DNA of 64,000 bases from assembly GCA_027486405.1 (NCBI GenBank), contig JAIXPD010000026.1:33884-97883 (forward strand), in the 5' to 3' direction. Positions 36,851-45,521 of the stretch are shown here, piece after piece. The notes beneath the pieces were generated by a model that did not search any database, was not told the origin of the DNA, and saw nothing but the letters and a program-made list of their open reading frames with translations. The position numbers were made by a program, and so were the translations under genes. Source of the DNA: Azospirillum sp. Lineage in GTDB: Bacteria > Pseudomonadota > Alphaproteobacteria > Azospirillales > Azospirillaceae. Each line of letters begins with the position of its first letter. Within the stretch, counting starts at the first letter, position 1.

Positions 36851-38509
36851 ATGAAGAGCGGCGGGCAGTTGATCGTCGAAGCGCTGGAAGCGCAGGGCGT
36901 GCGGCGGGTGTTTGGCGTGCCGGGCGAGAGCTATCTCGCCGTGCTGGACGCGCTGCACGACAGCCCGATCGACATGGTGGTCTGCCGCCACGAGGGCGGG
37001 GCGGCGATGGCCGCCGAGGCCCACGCCAAGCTGACCGGCCGCCCCGGCGTCTGCCTCGTCACCCGTGGACCGGGGGCAACCAACGCCGCGTCCGGCATCC
37101 ACGTCGCCCAGCAGGACGAAACCCCGCTGGTCGTGCTGATCGGCCAGATCGAACGCGGGATGCGCGGGCGCGACGCCTTCCAGGAGGTCGATTACGGCCG
37201 CCTGTTCGGCGGCATGGCCAAATGGGTGGCCGAGATCGACAGCGCCGACCGCGTGCCAGAAATGATCTCCCGCGCCTTTCACACCGCCATGGCCGGACGC
37301 CCCGGCCCGGTCGTGCTGGCCCTGCCGGAAGACACGCTGACCGAATTGGCCGACGTCGCCGTCGCCCCGCGCGCGGAGGCGGTGGACAGCGCCCCCACCC
37401 CGGCCCAGGTCGCGCGCTTTGCCGAGCTGCTGGCCCAGGCCGAACGCCCGCTGCTGGTCGTCGGCGGCTCGCGCTGGACCGAGGAATCGGTGGCGTCCCT
37501 GCGCGGCTTTGCCGAAACACTGTCGCTGCCGGTGGCCGTCACCTTCCGCCGCCAGATGCTGTTCGATCACAACCACCCGCTCTACGCCGGTGACATCGGG
37601 CTGGGCATCAACCCGAAGCTGTCCGCGCTGGTCGCCGACAGCGATCTGCTGATTTTGCTGGGGGATCGCTTCTCCGAAGTGCCGTCGCAAAGCTACACGC
37701 TGCTCGGCATTCCCCATTCGGACAAGGCGGTGGTCCATGTCCACCCGGGGGCCGAGGAGATCGGGCGCGTCGTCCGCCCGACGCTGGGCGTGGTCGCCAC
37801 CCCCGCCGGGTTCCTCGACGCCGTGGCCGACATCGCCGTGACGCCGAAGCCCGCCTGGGCCGCCCGTGCGGAAACCGCCCGCGCCGCCTTCGAAGCCTGG
37901 AGCACCCCACCCGCCCGCATCCCCGGCGATGTGCAGATGGGGGCCGTCATGGCGTGGCTGGACCAGACCCTGGCCGACGACGCCATCTTCACCAACGGGG
38001 CGGGCAATTACGCCACCTGGATTCACCGTTTCCACCGTTTCCGCCGCTTCAACACCCAGGCGGCCCCGGTCTGCGGCTCGATGGGCTACGGCCTGCCCGC
38101 CGCGCTGGCGGCCAAGCTGGAATTCCCGGACCGGGACGTGATTTGCTTTGCCGGTGACGGCTGTTTCCAGATGACCGGGTTGGAGTTCGGCACCGCCGTG
38201 CAGGAGGGGGCCGCCGTCATCGTGCTGGTCATCGACAACGGCATGTACGGGACCATCCGCATGCACCAGGAGCGGGAATATCCGGGCCGCGTGTCCGGGA
38301 CCGCCCTGCGCAACCCGGATTTCGCCGCGCTGGCCCGCAGCTATGGCGGCCATGGCGAAAGCGTGACGCGGACGGAGGAGTTCGCCCCCGCCTTTGAACG
38401 CGCCCGCGCGTCCGGCCTGCCCGCGATCCTGCACGTCACGATCGACCCGGAGGCCTTGACGCCGACCCGCACCCTGTCCGAAATCCGCGCCGCCGGCGCG
38501 CAGCGCTAA
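36851..38509 (+). CDS. thiamine pyrophosphate-dependent enzyme of the acetolactate synthase superfamily
   Basis: A 552-residue TPP enzyme. Glu48 (CRHEGGAA) activates the cofactor, the middle domain follows, and the TPP/Mg site is GDGCFQMTGLEF...DNGMYG. The length and domain order match IlvB-like decarboxylases and lyases, but the small IlvH subunit is absent and FAD is not predicted with certainty. GAGG lies 8 bases before the chosen ATG. Its pairing with an ALDH7 gene 26 bases downstream and a LysR gene upstream points to a catabolic 2-oxoacid or keto substrate. The exact reaction is not assignable from sequence. Confidence 0.85.
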   Translation: MKSGGQLIVEALEAQGVRRVFGVPGESYLAVLDALHDSPIDMVVCRHEGGAAMAAEAHAKLTGRPGVCLVTRGPGATNAASGIHVAQQDETPLVVLIGQIERGMRGRDAFQEVDYGRLFGGMAKWVAEIDSADRVPEMISRAFHTAMAGRPGPVVLALPEDTLTELADVAVAPRAEAVDSAPTPAQVARFAELLAQAERPLLVVGGSRWTEESVASLRGFAETLSLPVAVTFRRQMLFDHNHPLYAGDIGLGINPKLSALVADSDLLILLGDRFSEVPSQSYTLLGIPHSDKAVVHVHPGAEEIGRVVRPTLGVVATPAGFLDAVADIAVTPKPAWAARAETARAAFEAWSTPPARIPGDVQMGAVMAWLDQTLADDAIFTNGAGNYATWIHRFHRFRRFNTQAAPVCGSMGYGLPAALAAKLEFPDRDVICFAGDGCFQMTGLEFGTAVQEGAAVIVLVIDNGMYGTIRMHQEREYPGRVSGTALRNPDFAALARSYGGHGESVTRTEEFAPAFERARASGLPAILHVTIDPEALTPTRTLSEIRAAGAQR

Positions 38510-38535
38510 CGTCTGTCCAAGCGACGCGCGCAGTT

Positions 38536-40053
38536 ATGTCAGAAGGAACCACCCCGGTGCAGCACAGCGACATCCTTTCCCGTTTCGGCATCACATCCAC
38601 CGGCCAGACCGGCCTGACCGCCCGCTCGCCGGTCGACGGTGCCACCCTCGCCACCGTGGCGGAGACCGATCCGGCGCTGGTCCCGGACCTCGTCGCCAAC
38701 GCCGCCCGCGCGTTCGAGGCGTGGCGCGTCGTGCCCGCCCCGCGCCGGGGCGAACTGGTCCGCCTGCTGGGCGAGGAACTGCGCGCCGCCAAGGAGGATC
38801 TGGGCCGTCTGGTGTCGCTGGAAGCCGGAAAAATCTACCAGGAAGGTTTGGGCGAAGTTCAGGAGATGATCGACATCTGCGACTTCGCCGTCGGCCTGTC
38901 GCGCCAGCTCTACGGCCTGACCATCGCCTCGGAACGTCCGGGCCACGCCATGCGCGAAACCTGGCACCCGGCGGGTCCGTGTCTGGTCATCTCCGCCTTC
39001 AACTTCCCGGTCGCGGTGTGGTCGTGGAACGCGGCGCTGGCGCTGGTCTGCGGCGATCCGGTGATCTGGAAGCCGTCGGAAAAGACCCCGCTGACCGCCG
39101 CCGCCTGTCAGGTGATCTTCGAGCGCGCCGTCGCCCGCTTCGGCGACGCCCCCGCCCATCTGAATCAGGTCGTCCAGGGCGGGCGCGCCGTGGGTGAGGC
39201 GCTGGTCGCCCATCCCGGCCTGCCGGTCGTCTCGGCCACCGGCTCCACCCGCATGGGCCGCGAGGTCGCCAAGGTGGTGGCCGAACGCTTTGGCCGCAGC
39301 ATCCTGGAGCTGGGCGGCAACAACGCCATGATCGTCGCCCCGTCGGCCGATCTGGACATGGCCCTGCGCGCCATCCTGTTTTCCGCCGTCGGCACCTGCG
39401 GCCAGCGCTGCACCACGCTGCGCCGCCTGATCGTCCACAAGGACGTCGCGCCGACGCTGCTGCCGCGCCTGAAGGCGGCCTACGCCTCCGTTCCCATCGG
39501 CAGCCCGCTGGAATCCGGCGTGCTGATGGGGCCGCTGGTGGACGCCGACGCCTTCGCCGCCATGCAGACCGCGCTGACCAAGGCCAAGGCCGAGGGCGGC
39601 GTGGTGACGGGGGGCGCGCGCACCCTGACCGACCGTTTCCCCAACGGCTATTACGTCACCCCGGCCATCGTCGAAATGCCGGCCCAGACCGACGTCGTCC
39701 GCCACGAGACCTTTGCCCCGATCCTCTACGTCCTGGCCTATGAGACGCTGGACGAGGCCATCGCCTTGCAGAACGCGGTTCCGCAGGGCCTGTCCTCCTG
39801 CATCTTCTCCACCGACGTGCGGGAAACGGAACGCTTCCTGTCGGCGGCGGGGTCGGATTGCGGCATCGCCAACGTCAACATCGGCCCCAGCGGGGCGGAA
39901 ATCGGCGGGGCGTTCGGCGGTGAGAAGGAAACCGGCGGCGGCCGCGAGTCCGGCTCCGACGCCTGGAAGGCCTACATGCGCCGCCAGACCGCGACGGTGA
40001 ACTACTCCTCCGCGCTGCCGCTGGCCCAGGGCATCAAGTTCGATCTGGGCTGA
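38536..40053 (+). CDS. aldehyde dehydrogenase family 7 (AmaB / alpha-aminoadipic semialdehyde dehydrogenase type)
   Basis: NAD-dependent oxidation of a semialdehyde. The 505-residue protein has the ALDH7 hallmark GHAMRETWHPAGP, general base Glu258 (LELGGNN) and catalytic Cys292 (GQRCTTLRRL). Relatives oxidise L-2-aminoadipate 6-semialdehyde in lysine and pipecolate breakdown, so a lysine route is the leading guess. Start uncertain: the ATG used has no ribosome site, whereas a GTG seven codons in (38557) follows AGAAGGA. The preceding TPP enzyme gene ends 26 bases upstream, and a very strong terminator follows. Confidence 0.92.
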   Translation: MSEGTTPVQHSDILSRFGITSTGQTGLTARSPVDGATLATVAETDPALVPDLVANAARAFEAWRVVPAPRRGELVRLLGEELRAAKEDLGRLVSLEAGKIYQEGLGEVQEMIDICDFAVGLSRQLYGLTIASERPGHAMRETWHPAGPCLVISAFNFPVAVWSWNAALALVCGDPVIWKPSEKTPLTAAACQVIFERAVARFGDAPAHLNQVVQGGRAVGEALVAHPGLPVVSATGSTRMGREVAKVVAERFGRSILELGGNNAMIVAPSADLDMALRAILFSAVGTCGQRCTTLRRLIVHKDVAPTLLPRLKAAYASVPIGSPLESGVLMGPLVDADAFAAMQTALTKAKAEGGVVTGGARTLTDRFPNGYYVTPAIVEMPAQTDVVRHETFAPILYVLAYETLDEAIALQNAVPQGLSSCIFSTDVRETERFLSAAGSDCGIANVNIGPSGAEIGGAFGGEKETGGGRESGSDAWKAYMRRQTATVNYSSALPLAQGIKFDLG

Positions 40054-40070
40054 TCGATCCGAGCCGATGA

Positions 40071-40120
40071 CGTGACCGCCCCCCGCATCGAACGATGCGG
40101 GGGGCGGTCACGCCGTTTTT
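40071..40120 (+). terminator. strong intrinsic terminator after the ALDH7 gene
   Basis: A perfect 20-bp stem: the left arm (40071-40090) starts CGTGACCGCC and the right arm (40093-40112) ends GGCGGTCACG, with an AA apex and TTTTT at 40116-40120. Its right side and T run lie inside the 3' end of the convergent xdhC gene. Confidence 0.92.
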
Positions 40121-40932
40121 GCGGCCTGCGCGGCGAAGGCCACCAGGATTTCCGCCGCGACCAGGGCGGCGATGACCTCCGGGCGTTTGTCCCCGGTCAG
40201 GGGCGCGCCAATCGGGCAGGTCAGGCCCGCCAGCGTGGTGGCGTCACGCCCGCGCGCGGCGCACCAGCGCTCGAACCGGCCGCGCTTGGTCGCCGACCCG
40301 ATCAAACCGACATAGGCGGCGTCACCCCGGCGCAGCGCGGCTTCGGTCAGGTCGAAATCCAGCGCGTGGCTGTGGGTCAACACCAGATAGCCCGCCCCGG
40401 CGGGGGCTGCCGCCAGATGGTCGAGCGGGCGGTCGCTGACCACCATCTCCACACCCGGCGGCACGCGGTCGGGAAACTCCCCGGCGCGGGCATCGATCCA
40501 GCGCAGCCGCAGGGGCAAGGAAGACAGGGCCGCAGCCAGCGCCTTGCCGACATGACCGGCCCCGAACAGCAGCAGCACCGGGCGCGCGTCCGCCGCCCGC
40601 CGTTCCCGCGCCGCCAGCGCGCCCTGCGTTTGCGCGTCGGCCCGTTCGACGGTCAGCGTGACATGGCCACCGCAGCATTGGCCGATGGCCGGTCCCAAGG
40701 GCACCTCCAACCGGTCGGCGTTGCGGTCGCTGTCCAACAGGGCGCGGGCGTGCTCCACCGCCAGCCATTCCAACCGCCCGCCGCCAACGGTTCCGCTCGT
40801 GCGCGCGCGGGCCACCAGCATCGCCGCCCCGGCCTCACGCGGGGTGGAGCCGCGCGTGTCGGCCACGGTGACGAGCGCCACCGCGTCGCCGCGCGCCAGC
40901 CACTCGGCCAGCGTCTCCGCCAACCCGGTCAT
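40108..40932 (-). CDS. xdhC: xanthine dehydrogenase accessory protein XdhC
   Basis: Inserts or sulfurates the molybdenum cofactor of xanthine dehydrogenase. The 274-residue protein has VALVTVADTRGSTPREAGAAM at the N-terminus, the QCCGG pair that marks XdhC, and a Rossmann domain with LLFGAGHVGKALA. The ATG used gives the usual family start; a GTG at 40956 just after the xdhB stop is possible. Third gene of xdhABC, and its last bases lie within a shared hairpin. Confidence 0.93.
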   Translation of the reverse strand: MTGLAETLAEWLARGDAVALVTVADTRGSTPREAGAAMLVARARTSGTVGGGRLEWLAVEHARALLDSDRNADRLEVPLGPAIGQCCGGHVTLTVERADAQTQGALAARERRAADARPVLLLFGAGHVGKALAAALSSLPLRLRWIDARAGEFPDRVPPGVEMVVSDRPLDHLAAAPAGAGYLVLTHSHALDFDLTEAALRRGDAAYVGLIGSATKRGRFERWCAARGRDATTLAGLTCPIGAPLTGDKRPEVIAALVAAEILVAFAAQAAKTA

Positions 40933-40959
40933 CGCCCGCCACTCATCGCCCGACACTCC

Positions 40960-43320
40960 TCAGGGCGTGGCGACGGCGCGGGCGCGCAGCCGGGCGATGG
41001 TCGTCAACACCCGTTCCGGCGTGGCGGGCGCGTCGAGCTGCGGGCACAGGCGATGGTCGGCGACGCTGGCCACCGCGTCGGACAGGGCGTGCAGCACCGA
41101 CATGCCGAGCATGAAGGGCGGCTCCCCCACCGCCTTGGACCGGTGGATGCTGTCCTCCCGGTTGGGCGCGTTGGCGAGCAGGCGGACGTTGAACCGGCGC
41201 GGGCGGTCGCTGCAGGCCGGAATTTTGTAGGTGCTGGGCGCGTGGGTGCGCAACCGGCCCTGCGCGTCCCACCACAATTCCTCCATCGTCAGCCAGCCCA
41301 TGCCCTGGACGAAACCGCCCTCCACCTGCCCCTTGTCGATGGCCGGGTTCAGCGAATGGCCGCAATCGTGCAGGATGTCCACCCGGTCCACCACATACTC
41401 GCCGGTCAGCGTGTCCACCGTCACCTCGCTGCACGCCGCGCCATAGGCGAAGTAATAAAAGGGCGTCCCCCGCCCCGCCGCCCGATCCCAATGGATCTTC
41501 GGCGTCTTGTAAAAGCCGGTGGCCGACAGTTGCACCCGCGCCATATAAGCGGCGCGCACCAGATCGGGAAAGCTCATCGACTGCTCGCCCGCCGTGACCC
41601 GCCCGGCGGCAAAGCCGACCGACGCCGGATCGACGCCCCACCGTTCGGCGACGAAGGCGGTCAGCCGGTCCCGGATCGCGCGGGCGGCGTTCTGGGCGGC
41701 CTTGCCGTTCAGATCGGTGCCGGACGACGCGGCGGTGGCGGATGTGTTGGGGACCTTGCCGGTGGTGGTGGCGGTGGGGCGGATGTGGGTGATGTCGATC
41801 TGGAATTCCTCGGCGACGATCTGCGCGACCTTGGTGTGCAGCCCCTGCCCCATTTCGGTCCCGCCGTGATTCACCTGGACGCTGCCGTCGGTGTAGACAT
41901 GGACCAGCGCGCCCGCCTGGTTGTAATGGGTGGCGGTGAAGGAAATGCCGAACTTCACCGGGGTCAGCGCCAGCCCCTTTTTCAAAATCCGGCTGCCCGC
42001 GTTGTGGGCGCGGATCGCCGCCCGCCGCTCCCAATAGCCGCAATCGGCCTCCAGATCGGCGATCAACTCCGGCAAAATATTGTCGGTGATGGTCTGGTGA
42101 TAGGGGGTGAGGTTGCGGTCGGTGGTTCCGTAGAGGTTGCGCTTGCGGATGGTCAGCGGGTCTTCGCCCAGGGCAAAGGCGATCTCGTCGATCACCCGTT
42201 CCGCCGCCACCATGCCCTGCGGCCCGCCAAAGCCGCGAAAGGCGGTGTTCGACACCGTGTTCGTCTTCAGCGGCAGCGAGTCCAGCCGCGCGGCGGGGTA
42301 GTGATAGCCGTTGTCGGCGTGAAACAGCGCGCGGTCCGTCACCGGCCCCGACAGATCGGCGGCGTAGCCCGCCCGCGCGGCGAACAGCATCTCCACCCCG
42401 GTGATGCGCCCCTCGCCGGTGAAGCCGACGCGGTAGTCGATTTCGAAATCATGGCGTTTGCCGGTGATCTGGAAATCATCGTCGCGGTCGGGGCGCAGCT
42501 TGGCCGCCCGCCCGGTCTTCTTGGCGATCAGGGCCGCACAGGCGGCGAACAGGTTGGCCTGCGTCTCCTTGCCGCCAAAGCCGCCGCCCATCCGCCGCAC
42601 CTCCACCGTCACCGCGCCGTTGGGAACGTGCAGGACATGGGCGACGATGTGCTGCACCTCCGTCGGGTGCTGGGTGGAGACGTGGATCAACACCTCGTCA
42701 TCCTCACCGGGGACCGCCAAGGCGATCTGGCTTTCCAGATAGAAATGCTCCTGCCCGCCGATGGCCAGCCGCCCGTCGATCCGGTGCGGGGCCGTGGCCA
42801 GCGCCGCCGCGCTGTCGCCCACCGCCAGCGTCATCGGCGCGGTGACAAGGGCGCGCGCGCCGTCGCGCGCGGCGGCGATGGTCAGGATGGCGGGCAAATC
42901 CTCATAGGTCACATCGGCCAGCTTGGCCGCGCGGCGGGCCTGGTCGCGGCTGGTCGCGGCGACGGCGAACAGCGGTTGCCCGACATGCTGCACCCGATCG
43001 CTGGCGAACAGCGGCTCGTCGCCCTTGCCCATGCAGCCGATGTCGTTGACACCGGGAACGTCGGCGGCGGTGACGACCGCCACCACCCCCGGTGCCGCCC
43101 GCACCCGCGACAGGTCGAGCGCCAGCACCCGCGCGTGCGCCTTGGCGCTGAGGCCGAGGGCGACGTGCAGCATCCCGGCGGGTTCGGCGATGTCATCGAC
43201 ATAGACCGCCTCACCGCTGACATGCTTGTGCGCGCTGTCGTGCGCGCGGGCGGTGTGGACGCCCCCGACGATGGTGGCGGCGGTGGGAACCGGGGCGGCG
43301 TCAGCAATGGCGTCAGGCAT
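40960..43320 (-). CDS. xdhB: xanthine dehydrogenase molybdopterin-binding subunit
   Basis: Catalytic subunit that oxidises hypoxanthine and xanthine to urate. The 786-residue protein has the Mo-cofactor motifs RRMGGGFGGKET, AFRGFGGPQ, GGTEMGQG and, near the C-terminus, KAVGEPPF with the conserved active-site Glu. Its start overlaps the xdhA stop by 8 bases, so translation is coupled. Purine catabolism; the operon lacks any visible urate or guanine deaminase genes. Confidence 0.96.
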   Translation of the reverse strand: MPDAIADAAPVPTAATIVGGVHTARAHDSAHKHVSGEAVYVDDIAEPAGMLHVALGLSAKAHARVLALDLSRVRAAPGVVAVVTAADVPGVNDIGCMGKGDEPLFASDRVQHVGQPLFAVAATSRDQARRAAKLADVTYEDLPAILTIAAARDGARALVTAPMTLAVGDSAAALATAPHRIDGRLAIGGQEHFYLESQIALAVPGEDDEVLIHVSTQHPTEVQHIVAHVLHVPNGAVTVEVRRMGGGFGGKETQANLFAACAALIAKKTGRAAKLRPDRDDDFQITGKRHDFEIDYRVGFTGEGRITGVEMLFAARAGYAADLSGPVTDRALFHADNGYHYPAARLDSLPLKTNTVSNTAFRGFGGPQGMVAAERVIDEIAFALGEDPLTIRKRNLYGTTDRNLTPYHQTITDNILPELIADLEADCGYWERRAAIRAHNAGSRILKKGLALTPVKFGISFTATHYNQAGALVHVYTDGSVQVNHGGTEMGQGLHTKVAQIVAEEFQIDITHIRPTATTTGKVPNTSATAASSGTDLNGKAAQNAARAIRDRLTAFVAERWGVDPASVGFAAGRVTAGEQSMSFPDLVRAAYMARVQLSATGFYKTPKIHWDRAAGRGTPFYYFAYGAACSEVTVDTLTGEYVVDRVDILHDCGHSLNPAIDKGQVEGGFVQGMGWLTMEELWWDAQGRLRTHAPSTYKIPACSDRPRRFNVRLLANAPNREDSIHRSKAVGEPPFMLGMSVLHALSDAVASVADHRLCPQLDAPATPERVLTTIARLRARAVATP

Positions 43321-44788
43321 GGGCAAGCCTCCGGTCGCCGACCAGACGCGTGGCAACGTCGGGGTCGGTCGTCTCGACATAGAGCTTCATCAGCAGGTTG
43401 GCGGCCACGGCGCTGCGGTAGGCGGCGCTGGCCCGCCAATCCGACAGCGGGGTGAAATCCGCCGCCAGCGCGGCCATCGCCGCCTGAACGCTGGCCTCGG
43501 TCCAGGGCTGGCCGATCAGGGCCGCTTCGGCGTGGTGGGCGCGTTTGGGGATTCCGGCCATGCCGCCAAAGGCGATGCGGACATCCTCCACCCGCCCATC
43601 CGTTCCCAACCGCAGGCGGAAGGCCCCGCAGACGGCGGAAATGTCCTGATCGAAGCGCTTGGCGATCTTGTCGACGCGGAACCGCTCGCCCGGCTTGGGC
43701 TTGGGCAACAGAATGGCGTCCACGAACTCGCCGGGTTGGCGATCCTGCTGGCCATAGGCGATGAAGAACTCTTCCAGCGGGATGGTCCGTCGCACCGCCC
43801 CCTGGCGCAGCCGCAGCGCCGCGCCGAGCGCGATCAAGGCTGGGGGGCTGTCGCCGATAGGGGAGCCGTTGGCGATGTTGCCGCCGATGGTTCCGACGTT
43901 GCGCACCTGCTCCGCCCCGATCCGGCGGATCAACTCGCCGAAATCGGGATACAGCGCGGCGATGGGACCGGCGGCGTCGCGGTAGGTCACGCCCGCCCCG
44001 ATCTCCAGCGCGTCGCCATGGTCGATCACCTGACGCAGGTCCCCCACCCGCCCGGTGTAGAGCACGGTCGCCAACACCCGCTGGAACTTCGTCACCCACA
44101 GCCCGACGTCGGTGGCCCCGGCGACGAGGGTGGCGTCGGGGGTGGCGGCGTACAGATCGGCCAACTGGTCCGCCGTGGCCGGGGCGAGGAAGCGGCGGCC
44201 CGCCGACCCGACCGACAGGCACGCCCCATCGGCCAGCGCCGCCAGCCACGTCGCCGTCGCCGCGCGATCGGCCAGCCGGTCGCCCGCAGGGTCGCCCAGC
44301 TCATACATCCGGTGGGCGGCCTGGACGATGGGGTCGTAACCGGTGCAGCGGCAGAGATTCCCGGCCAACGCGTCGTTGATCCGCGCGTCGTCGGGCCGTT
44401 CCTCGTTGAGATAGAGCGCAAACAGCGACATGACGAAACCGGGAGTGCAGAAACCGCATTGCGAGCCGTGGCAGTCCACCATCGCCCGCTGCACCGGGTG
44501 CAACGCCCCATCCGGCCCCTTCAAATGCTCCACCGTCAGGATTTGGCAGCCGTCCAGCGTGGCGAGGAAACGGATGCAGGCGTTCACCGCCTCGTACCGC
44601 AACCCACCCGCCGGATCGAGACGCCCCACCACCACGGTGCAGGCCCCGCAATCGCCCTCCGCGCAGCCCTCCTTGGTCCCGGTGCGCCGCTCCTCCCCAC
44701 GCAGCCAATCGAGCAGCGTCAGGGTTGGGTCAACGTCGCGGATCTCCCGCAACTCATCCCCCAGATAGAAACGAAGCGTCTCACGCAT
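43313..44788 (-). CDS. xdhA: xanthine dehydrogenase small subunit (2Fe-2S and FAD)
   Basis: Electron-transfer subunit. In its 491 residues the first 2Fe-2S cluster is EGCAEGDCGACTVVVG, the second is QCGFCTPG...CRCTGY, and the FAD domain has NIGTIGGNIANGSPIGD. AGGAG before MRETLRFYL sets the start; the longer frame upstream is not family-like. First gene of xdhABC. The region upstream holds an IS remnant and no obvious regulator gene. Confidence 0.96.
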   Translation of the reverse strand: MRETLRFYLGDELREIRDVDPTLTLLDWLRGEERRTGTKEGCAEGDCGACTVVVGRLDPAGGLRYEAVNACIRFLATLDGCQILTVEHLKGPDGALHPVQRAMVDCHGSQCGFCTPGFVMSLFALYLNEERPDDARINDALAGNLCRCTGYDPIVQAAHRMYELGDPAGDRLADRAATATWLAALADGACLSVGSAGRRFLAPATADQLADLYAATPDATLVAGATDVGLWVTKFQRVLATVLYTGRVGDLRQVIDHGDALEIGAGVTYRDAAGPIAALYPDFGELIRRIGAEQVRNVGTIGGNIANGSPIGDSPPALIALGAALRLRQGAVRRTIPLEEFFIAYGQQDRQPGEFVDAILLPKPKPGERFRVDKIAKRFDQDISAVCGAFRLRLGTDGRVEDVRIAFGGMAGIPKRAHHAEAALIGQPWTEASVQAAMAALAADFTPLSDWRASAAYRSAVAANLLMKLYVETTDPDVATRLVGDRRLAHA

Positions 44789-44988
44789 GGGCCGACTCCT
44801 GCCGGGTCGTTCGGGTGGCGGGCAACCGGTGAAGTGTTCCACCATCCGCCACTGTCCACCAGATCGACCCATCTGGAAAGACCTTCAAACGATCAGAAAA
44901 AGTGCATGGTCACGGATTGGGCAGATTCCAGGTTTTGAACCGCGCCGGAATTGTCGGCGGCTCCCACTCCTGAGAGGATGGAGCGACG

Positions 44989-45081
44989 ATGAGCAAGACA
45001 ACGAACACATTTTCCCCGGAAATCCGGTCACGGGCGGTCCGCCTGGTTCTGGACCACGAGAAGGACCATCCGTCCCGCTGA
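44989..45081 (+). pseudogene. IS3-family transposase OrfA remnant
   Basis: A 30-codon frame starting [20 protein letters not shown] and ending at a stop after HPSR. Intact IS3 OrfA proteins read on through SRWAA at this point, so a small insertion has broken the frame and the rest of the helix-turn-helix and OrfB are gone. No terminal inverted repeats could be paired. Confidence 0.75.
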
Positions 45082-45188
45082 GGGGCGGCCCTGGGCATCT
45101 GTCGGCTCCTCGCCAAGGCGCGCACCAGTCTCAAAAACGGCAGGATACCGATGATCGCCCGTTTGGCGTCGGCGGAAATTTATGATAT

Positions 45189-45203
45189 TAATAATTATTC
45201 TCA
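45189..45203. promoter_or_regulatory. Fur box
   Basis: TAATAATTATTCTCA matches the 7-1-7 Fur consensus (TGATAAT-N-ATTATCA) at 12 of 14 defined positions. It lies 319 bases before the MATE start. Repression by iron-bound Fur of the downstream iron-siderophore genes is the natural reading. Confidence 0.65.
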
Positions 45204-45279
45204 TTGACGGCCATTTCCAATCTCTGTATGGAATGTCATCACACCAAAAAAACACCAGCGCGCCATTATCAATGAAACC

Positions 45280-45381
45280 ATGAAACAAAAGCATTCGCGC
45301 GGCATTTTCAGCAAATTTCATTCCGAATCTTTATTTGACCTGTTCGTTTTATTTTTGCTAGCAACGCTACTGAATACTTGA
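45280..45381 (+). CDS. possible 33-residue membrane microprotein
   Basis: Starts MKQKHSRGIF and ends with a hydrophobic segment LFDLFVLFLLATLLNT, so a single TM helix is plausible. It lies 76 bases after the Fur box in AT-rich DNA. No ribosome site is visible, so this is a tentative call; it could be chance. Confidence 0.22.
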   Translation: MKQKHSRGIFSKFHSESLFDLFVLFLLATLLNT

Positions 45382-45521
45382 GTTTCTCAGAAATACGCTG
45401 ATCGACCATAGGACGATAGTGTCGGCATGAAGACATCCTCCAACCCCGCCCCCGCTCTCCGCGTCTTGTCCCGAACGGATCGCGCCGACATCAGGCGTCT
45501 GCCGGGCGGCGTGACCCGGCC

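Larger units (their letters stand above)
44789..45521. other. xdhA-MATE intergenic region with IS remnant and AT-rich stretch
   Basis: About 730 bases. The first half holds the degraded start of an IS3 orfA. From about 45160 to 45420 the base composition drops well below the rest of the window. This AT-rich part contains a Fur box and short open frames. It probably carries the promoter of the MATE-siderophore operon. Confidence 0.7.

Noticed and set aside
45028..45321. 98-codon minus-strand frame between xdhA and the MATE gene
   Set aside because: It crosses the IS3 remnant and the Fur box and has no ribosome site or family.
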